Part shown: piece after piece, positions 7,768 through 12,467 of the stretch
Numbering within the stretch: the first letter of the stretch is position 1
How the letters are laid out: every line of letters starts with the position of its first letter
Notes under the pieces: model-generated
Told to the model about the DNA's origin: nothing
Seen by the model: only the letters and a program-made list of their open reading frames with translations
The model's database searches: none
NCBI GenBank assembly: GCA_025353435.1
Contig: JANXQR010000005.1
Span: forward strand, 1-12,467
Reading direction: 5' to 3'
Origin: Acidobacteriota bacterium
Lineage (GTDB): Bacteria; Acidobacteriota; Terriglobia; Terriglobales; Acidobacteriaceae
Length of the DNA stretch: 12,467 nt
Program-made: the position numbers and the translations under genes

Positions 7768-7777
7768 ATATTTGACA
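7762..7777. promoter_or_regulatory. Perfect 16-bp palindrome, candidate operator
   Basis: TGTCAAATATTTGACA is a perfect inverted repeat (half-site TGTCA, 6-bp centre) in the AT-rich upstream region, 188 bp before the operon's first ATG. It fits binding by a dimeric regulator. I cannot assign the regulator family. Its TTGACA half also matches a -35 hexamer for the promoter candidate at 7740-7767. Confidence 0.6.
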
Positions 7778-7812
7778 GTCTAGAAAGAATAGACATCATG
7801 CAGTCAGTTTGA

Positions 7813-7841
7813 TTGACAGATACGTTGGCAATTTGTATTAC
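7813..7841 (+). promoter_or_regulatory. Promoter-like sequence on plus strand
   Basis: TTGACA (7813-7818), 17-nt spacer, TATTAC (7836-7841, 4 of 6 to TATAAT). No plus-strand gene follows it, so if active it would give a noncoding or antisense transcript into the 3' end of the dihaem gene. A chance match in AT-rich DNA is likely. Confidence 0.2.
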
Positions 7842-7860
7842 GAATGTCACGTTTTGATGG

Positions 7861-7892
7861 AAAATACTCGCATTTCAGTCACTGCGAATGCG
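7861..7892 (-). terminator. Possible weak terminator of the dihaem gene
   Basis: CGCATT (7869-7874) pairs with AATGCG (7887-7892), and the loop contains a second self-complementary element CAGT-C-ACTG (7876-7884). Reading on the minus strand the stem is followed by AGTATTTTCC, a short T run. It lies about 230 nt after the stop codon at 8119. The stem is short, so this is tentative. Confidence 0.25.
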
Positions 7893-8118
7893 TAATCGAT
7901 GCCGTTTTGAAGCGATTGGAATAATTTCCAGTTGATTGACTTTGGGGGGGAATTGCAACGATACCGGTGCATCATCCCCTCGATGTTCCCCGGATTTATG
8001 AGTGCAACCGTCGCTCCGCCCACTTGAATTCTCTCAATGCGATGTGACTCCAGTTACAAATGCTGCCCGGTTTTGGATCAGAAAAGGTCCGAATAGGCTA
8101 ATTTCGCGGACTGGAACC

Positions 8119-11100
8119 CTACAGGCGGCCTCCGCGAATCCACTCCATGATCGCTCGATACTGCTCGCTGGATTCATTCCCTTGCCAGCGCTGGCCGCCA
8201 TTATGTGTAGCGAGATAGTCGCCCACGTTGCCCGCGCTATCGGTCGGTCGCGTTGGCTTGATCAGGATGAGGCTCTTCTCAGGCTCAGCAATATTCACGA
8301 CGCGCATGGCGTACCTGTAGTTTTCCTTGCTGTCCTGGTCAGAGAACTTGCCTTCAGCGTTCGGCGGCTCCAGTTTGAAGATCACATGGCTGGCGTGGCA
8401 GAAGACGCATCCCTTTCCATCAGGGCCCTGTTTTGCCAGAATCGGCTCTACGTTTGCTACGAAGTAACGGAAGTCCAACACCGAGCCCGGCTGAACGTCG
8501 CGTAAAGCTTCGCCGAGATTCTTCCCCATTAATACATCTGCCGCAATTAGCTTAAGGCGAGGATTGGTGGAGTTCTTTAATGTTGTCATCGCGGCCAGGA
8601 AGTCACTCCGCTGCTCAACACCCTTAACCTTGCGCAGCGTGTCAAGGGCAGCCGCGCTGAGGTTTGCGTCATCACTGAGGAGGCTGGACATAATGGTGTC
8701 GACGACAATTGGATAATCCAGCGGCTGCTTGATTGCCATCCCGGGACGTCCATTCAGGAAGTCTTGATCCTGCGAGACCGCACCTCCGGCTACGCCGAGA
8801 CGCTTTTTCAGGAACTCCGGATTGCTCGCCTCCTCAGTAAGTATCCGCAAACCCGCGGTATTCAACTGCTCGAAGGCTGTTTTCACGGCAGGCGCCGATT
8901 GAGGGTTGCCTAGCAGATGTTCAAGGCAAATGCGCAAAGCGGCGCGCTGAATTTCGCGACCAGAGGAACGCAACCCCTCCAGCACCCTTCCCTGAATCCG
9001 CGCATCGTGTACCAGACTGTTGAACGATGAGGCGGCTTCGAGAACCTGCGCGTAATTCTTTGGCTGCGGATTCTGGTTGAGGGCCGACCGCAGAGCCTCT
9101 GTAACTTCCTTCTGCCGTTCCCACACAGAGTCCGCCGGTAGCGCTGCCAGCAGAGGAAGCACCACGGCCTGGCTGTCAGGGTTTCCATGATTCAGAATCT
9201 CGACTACTCTGCTTACCAACTTCGGGTCAGGAGCGGCCGATATGTCGAGGTTGAGAATTCCGCGCTGGCCATTCTCATAAACGTAGCGGACTGTCTTTCG
9301 CACTTCGACGCTCGAGTCCTCTGATAAATCAAGTGCCGCGAGAGTGAATCGCGCGTCGCCCGATTCGGACAGCGTGCTACCTGCCTTGAGAACCTCAATC
9401 TTCATCGTGTCATCGGCGCCTTTGAGACATGCAAGCAAAGCATCTTCGAGTTCGGGTCCAGAACTCTTGAAGAAGTGAATGAGATCACTGTCGTTGCCGA
9501 TGCGAGTCTGGAAGAAATTGTTGTGGACGTCGTATTTGAAATCCACGGTCTCTCGATAAGGCGGGTATTCATAGCCAGGCCGATGGAGATCAGGGACACC
9601 CGGAACGTACTGGGTGAGAACCGCGGGAAGACCGATTGACACCGCGTTTGCCTTGAGCGAAGGCAGGGCGTAGTGGCGGATATGGAAATCCCACAGAGCA
9701 TTCAGAATGCCCTGACGGCCAAGCTGCGTTCCTTCCCGCAGAACCTTGGCGAGGACCTGGGCCTGATCGCGCACCACGGCCTCGTAGCCTGCGTTGATGC
9801 GGTCTTTATCTTCTGGCGTGGAACTTGCGCGCACCCAGGCAGAGAGATACCCCGTGTTCTCATCGAGCAGGTTGTAGACGCTCTCCTGGAGGCCGCGCTG
9901 GACCATGGGATCGGTCTCCGTATTCAATCGTGTCGCCAGTGCTTCAAGGGTGCCACGCCGCGTATCCGGCTTGTCAACCTGCCAGTAGTACCAGCGCCAC
10001 AAGCCACCTGCAGCTTCGAAACGAATATAGGGAACAGGATCGTTAAGGTCACGCTCCAGGGCGGCGAGCATTTGGGAATCGTCAGTGAGGTCGCGGAAGT
10101 GTTGATTGAAAACGCGGGCGCCGCCCCAGCGAGTTCGCGCATCCGGCGACGATAACGCAGCAGTCAACAGCTTGCGCCCATCCGGGGCCGCATCCTGGCG
10201 TCGCGACAGGATCATCCGGACCGCGTAGGCAGATGCTGTTTGTACCATCTTGGTGGGATCGCCGAGCCCCTTGATCAAGACTGGAAGAGCTCCCTCGTCA
10301 GCCATATGACCCAACGCGCGCGCAGCAGCTTCACGCGCAAGGGGCTGATCGCTGTCGGCGAGAATCGCTCGAATCTGACGTAACTGCGGCTCTGAAGCCA
10401 AGTCCCAGAATTGATCGAGTTGTTGAAGCAACTGTGGCAGATCATCAGACGCGAGAACTTTGGCCGGTGCAGGGTACGCCGCATCCCAGTTCTTTGCTTT
10501 CGTGGAACCGGGATACAACGTCGACAAAGCCATCACCGCGAATTGCGTGGCACGGAAGGGAGTGTTGAATCCCTGATAAACAGGGTCGCCCTCCCAGCTT
10601 CCTTCTGGCCGTTGCGCGGCCAGCATCGCTTTCACGGCAAGGTCAAGATGTGCATCAGATTCGGGCCGGCGGCCCGCTTCAGCCAGCGCCAGCACGGCGT
10701 TATAAGAGATGAAGTCGGCCGCCTTCGCTTTATTGTCGAATGGATAGGGCCAACCGCCTTCGGAATTTTCATACTCGTAGAGCTTGTCGATAAGAGTACC
10801 GATTTGCGAGGCGTATTTTGCGTGGTCAATTTCCGCGAGAAGCATGATCTTCCAACTCAGGTCGATCATGTTTTTTGGTTCGTAGGGCAATGCCAGGTGC
10901 TCGACATGATCGCGCTCGGTCAACCACTCCTGCTTTTGAGTCTCTGTGTATGCCAGGTCAAAGGTGTGCCAGCTCTGCGAAGCAATCTCGAACGGGCTCA
11001 CGTCGGGTTCGCAGCCGTCTGCCTCATCCCCCGGCATTTCTGTAAGTCCCTTGTAGTGGATCTTCAGGTACTCGGCGTACGGTAAATCGAATTTTTTGCG

Positions 11101-12378
11101 AGGCGGATCGTGGGTAACGTTCTCCTCGAAATCGTGCGCGATCAGAGGCAATCGGCTGGACACCGTACGAGCGGTGTAAATGATCCGCACCCAATTTGTA
11201 TTTGGCTCACCGTAGAGGGGGCGCGCGTTGTTATAAATGCGATCAGTGAGAAACTCGAGTCCCGCGCGTTGCGTAGGGGCATATCCATTTTGAACGGCTT
11301 TTAGATAGCCTCGCGTGGTGAACTGCGCGGGGTGGCATGCGATGCACAGCTGCGTCTCAGAATGCTGCATAGTGCTGCGCATCGCGACTGCACCACGGCG
11401 TGGCGTGTTCGAAAGCCACGAGTCTCCCATGTTGACGAGGAAATCCATACCGGTGCGCACTGCTTCGTGAGGATCCTTGTTTGGGGGAACGCTGTATTCG
11501 TAGGTGTGCAACTGATAAGCCGGGTGATTGGCAGCTATGCGAACGTAATATTCCTGCCCCGGTTGGAGAATGCGTGTGCGGAATTTGTAGAGCCCTGGAT
11601 AGTTCTGAGTTGCCTCGACCTGGTAGACGAACTGACCTTCCGTAAATGGGTGCACATCTTCGTGGCCGGAAGCATCCCTGCCCGACTGGAAAATGTCCAC
11701 GTCATAGGGCACGTCACGATCGGTGACATTGAGCACGAAGTAGACGAGCTTGGGCTGCTTCTCCCCGAATGTGAAGCGGAACCACTGGAAGCCCTTCACC
11801 ATGGCGGCATAAGCGTCTTCGCTCTTCGACGGAAAGTAGGGTCTCTCGTCGGCGCTCCCAAAAATGGTCTGACCCAATTCGAATACCTGGGCGTCCTGCC
11901 ATGTCTTGTTGGGCGCCGCGGCAATGACGCCGCGATCGGTTCCCGGGGCATCGCCAGCCTTGGCAGAGGATTGGGGAATCATGCGCATGGATATCGCACA
12001 GTCAGGGATAGGTACGGCCGACTCTGAGGTGAGATTGGCCGTCACCTTTCCCTGCGATCGGCCCTGGAAGGTCAGGTAGAGATCGAGGTCGCCGGCATGG
12101 AGCCACTTCGATTCAATCTCTCCCTGACGATCGGTCACTGTCACCTTGAATGCATCATTGCCTTGAAGTTGCGCAGGGTCCTTGACGGCGACTGTGACGG
12201 CGTAGAGCGCTCCGGGACGAGCCTCCCCGAGCTGAATTGCGCTCTTCGGTTGGGGCGCATTTTCATCGGCGTGGACAGGCTTGCCAACGTGGACAGTTGC
12301 GCCGAGAATGCCCGCGGCAATTGTGATGGAAACGATTGCGACGCAGGCATTTCGCCGGTCTTTCAAAGTGAGCACCAT
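8119..12378 (-). CDS. Exported dihaem c-type cytochrome with alpha/alpha-toroid segment and HEAT-like repeats
   Basis: This gene encodes 1419 residues from an ATG with GAGG 7 nt upstream. The signal peptide covers about residues 1-37 (hydrophobic ACVAIVSITIAAGILGA, then PVHA|DEN). Residues about 40-300 look beta-rich and of unknown fold. CIACH at 345-349 is a c-type haem site. Residues about 500-625 resemble the prenyltransferase/squalene-cyclase toroid, with QW-like NSEGGW and QRPEGSW, but I see no DxDD catalytic motif, so cyclase activity is unlikely. HEAT-like helical repeats fill about 640-1290 (for example REAAARALGHMADEGALPVL). The C-terminal domain (about 1300-1419) has CVFCH at 1324-1328 and HNGGQRW, in the style of cytochrome domains in planctomycete and acidobacterial exported proteins; Met1358 is a possible axial ligand. 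I infer a periplasmic or surface electron-transfer protein with a large protein-binding surface. It has the same orientation as the copper-protein operon but is 544 bp upstream, so it is probably transcribed separately. Confidence 0.93.
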   Translation of the reverse strand: MVLTLKDRRNACVAIVSITIAAGILGATVHVGKPVHADENAPQPKSAIQLGEARPGALYAVTVAVKDPAQLQGNDAFKVTVTDRQGEIESKWLHAGDLDLYLTFQGRSQGKVTANLTSESAVPIPDCAISMRMIPQSSAKAGDAPGTDRGVIAAAPNKTWQDAQVFELGQTIFGSADERPYFPSKSEDAYAAMVKGFQWFRFTFGEKQPKLVYFVLNVTDRDVPYDVDIFQSGRDASGHEDVHPFTEGQFVYQVEATQNYPGLYKFRTRILQPGQEYYVRIAANHPAYQLHTYEYSVPPNKDPHEAVRTGMDFLVNMGDSWLSNTPRRGAVAMRSTMQHSETQLCIACHPAQFTTRGYLKAVQNGYAPTQRAGLEFLTDRIYNNARPLYGEPNTNWVRIIYTARTVSSRLPLIAHDFEENVTHDPPRKKFDLPYAEYLKIHYKGLTEMPGDEADGCEPDVSPFEIASQSWHTFDLAYTETQKQEWLTERDHVEHLALPYEPKNMIDLSWKIMLLAEIDHAKYASQIGTLIDKLYEYENSEGGWPYPFDNKAKAADFISYNAVLALAEAGRRPESDAHLDLAVKAMLAAQRPEGSWEGDPVYQGFNTPFRATQFAVMALSTLYPGSTKAKNWDAAYPAPAKVLASDDLPQLLQQLDQFWDLASEPQLRQIRAILADSDQPLAREAAARALGHMADEGALPVLIKGLGDPTKMVQTASAYAVRMILSRRQDAAPDGRKLLTAALSSPDARTRWGGARVFNQHFRDLTDDSQMLAALERDLNDPVPYIRFEAAGGLWRWYYWQVDKPDTRRGTLEALATRLNTETDPMVQRGLQESVYNLLDENTGYLSAWVRASSTPEDKDRINAGYEAVVRDQAQVLAKVLREGTQLGRQGILNALWDFHIRHYALPSLKANAVSIGLPAVLTQYVPGVPDLHRPGYEYPPYRETVDFKYDVHNNFFQTRIGNDSDLIHFFKSSGPELEDALLACLKGADDTMKIEVLKAGSTLSESGDARFTLAALDLSEDSSVEVRKTVRYVYENGQRGILNLDISAAPDPKLVSRVVEILNHGNPDSQAVVLPLLAALPADSVWERQKEVTEALRSALNQNPQPKNYAQVLEAASSFNSLVHDARIQGRVLEGLRSSGREIQRAALRICLEHLLGNPQSAPAVKTAFEQLNTAGLRILTEEASNPEFLKKRLGVAGGAVSQDQDFLNGRPGMAIKQPLDYPIVVDTIMSSLLSDDANLSAAALDTLRKVKGVEQRSDFLAAMTTLKNSTNPRLKLIAADVLMGKNLGEALRDVQPGSVLDFRYFVANVEPILAKQGPDGKGCVFCHASHVIFKLEPPNAEGKFSDQDSKENYRYAMRVVNIAEPEKSLILIKPTRPTDSAGNVGDYLATHNGGQRWQGNESSEQYRAIMEWIRGGRL

Positions 12379-12385
12379 GCGTTGA

Positions 12386-12389
12386 CCTC
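12386..12389 (-). promoter_or_regulatory. Ribosome binding site of dihaem gene
   Basis: GAGG on the minus strand, 7 nt before the ATG at 12378, supports this start. The next residues form a convincing signal peptide. Confidence 0.6.
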
Positions 12390-12444
12390 GAGGAATGAAA
12401 GATGCCAGGGCCGTTGAAAACCTCTGACAATTATTGAGAGAGAA

Positions 12445-12467
12445 ACTATATACCGATTGGTACAGAC
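12445..12467 (-). promoter_or_regulatory. Candidate -10 with operator-like inverted repeat upstream of dihaem gene (edge of window)
   Basis: On the minus strand TATAGT (12450-12445, 5 of 6 to TATAAT) would place the start of transcription about 60 nt before the ATG. Directly upstream, TACC-GATT-GGTA (12451-12462) is an inverted repeat of the kind often bound by TetR-family repressors, sitting where a -10/-35 spacer would be. The expected -35 falls just outside the window. Confidence 0.35.

Larger units (their letters stand above)
7575..8118. other. Intergenic regulatory region, no gene
   Basis: This 544-bp gap lies between the dihaem gene and the copper-protein operon. I found no convincing short gene on either strand; the minus ATG at 7799 stops after 11 codons. 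The part from about 7670 to 7870 is clearly AT-rich compared with the coding flanks and carries the palindromes, direct repeats and promoter candidates listed separately. From 7893 to 8118 I see little beyond a TGGAA-N4-TTCCA element at 7917-7930 and a run of seven G at 7944-7950. Confidence 0.8.

Noticed and set aside
7944..7950. Run of seven G as a phase-variable tract
   Set aside because: It lies in noncoding DNA more than 350 bp from the operon start and not between promoter elements, so there is no evident switch.
8002..8505. A plus-strand frame of 167 codons spanning the intergenic end and the 3' part of the dihaem gene
   Set aside because: Most of it is antisense to the cytochrome-like domain containing CVFCH, and I see no ribosome site or recognisable motif. 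The plus promoter-like site at 7813-7841 is too weak to support it.
10632..10900. Squalene/prenyltransferase cyclase activity in the dihaem protein
   Set aside because: QW-like motifs are present, but no DxDD-type catalytic motif is seen, and the segment is embedded between haem and HEAT regions. A structural use of the toroid is more likely.

Overview
The window looks like part of a chromosome from a Gram-negative soil or subsurface bacterium, most likely an acidobacterium (Terriglobia). That is an inference from protein style: a very large exported HEAT-repeat protein with haem sites, and Ser/Thr/Gly-rich multicopper-type secreted proteins, at moderate-high GC. No rRNA, tRNA, insertion sequence, integrase or CRISPR array is visible. 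All four real genes lie on the minus strand, so transcription runs from high to low coordinates, and all four products carry export signals.

Layout in transcription order. (1) 12378-8119 encodes a 1419-residue exported protein with two CXXCH haem sites, an alpha/alpha-toroid segment with QW-like motifs, a long HEAT-like array and a C-terminal cytochrome-like domain. Its start is preceded by a -10-like hexamer and an operator-like inverted repeat at the window edge. (2) 8118-7575 is a 544-bp AT-rich gap, the only large noncoding stretch. It holds a perfect 16-bp palindrome, three TTACAAA copies at exact 9-bp spacing, two imperfect inverted repeats, candidate promoters and a possible terminator. 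(3) A tight operon follows: 7574-5961, then 5950-4367, then 4349 to beyond the left edge, with gaps of 10 and 17 bp and a good Shine-Dalgarno for each gene. All three encode exported cupredoxin-type (multicopper oxidase family) proteins.

The main result is how copper ligands are distributed in the operon. The first protein has, in its N-terminal cupredoxin domain, a full type 1 site plus half of a trinuclear site (HxxHxH, then HCH...H....M); its second domain has lost these ligands. The second protein has a ligand-poor first domain and a last domain with HPFHEH and WHSH, that is, half a trinuclear site with the type 1 cysteine replaced by serine. The third begins with two ligand-poor cupredoxin domains and continues into cadherin-like and SdrD/Cna-B-like modules. 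Read together they resemble a six-domain oxidase split into three polypeptides, so that a complete T1 plus trinuclear centre would need at least the first two proteins to assemble. From memory, the style of the domains and linkers resembles the large MofA/OmpB-type multicopper proteins linked to Mn(II) oxidation and Fe(III) reduction. With the neighbouring dihaem protein, the region may be a cell-surface metal-oxidation or electron-transfer locus. The substrate cannot be read from sequence.
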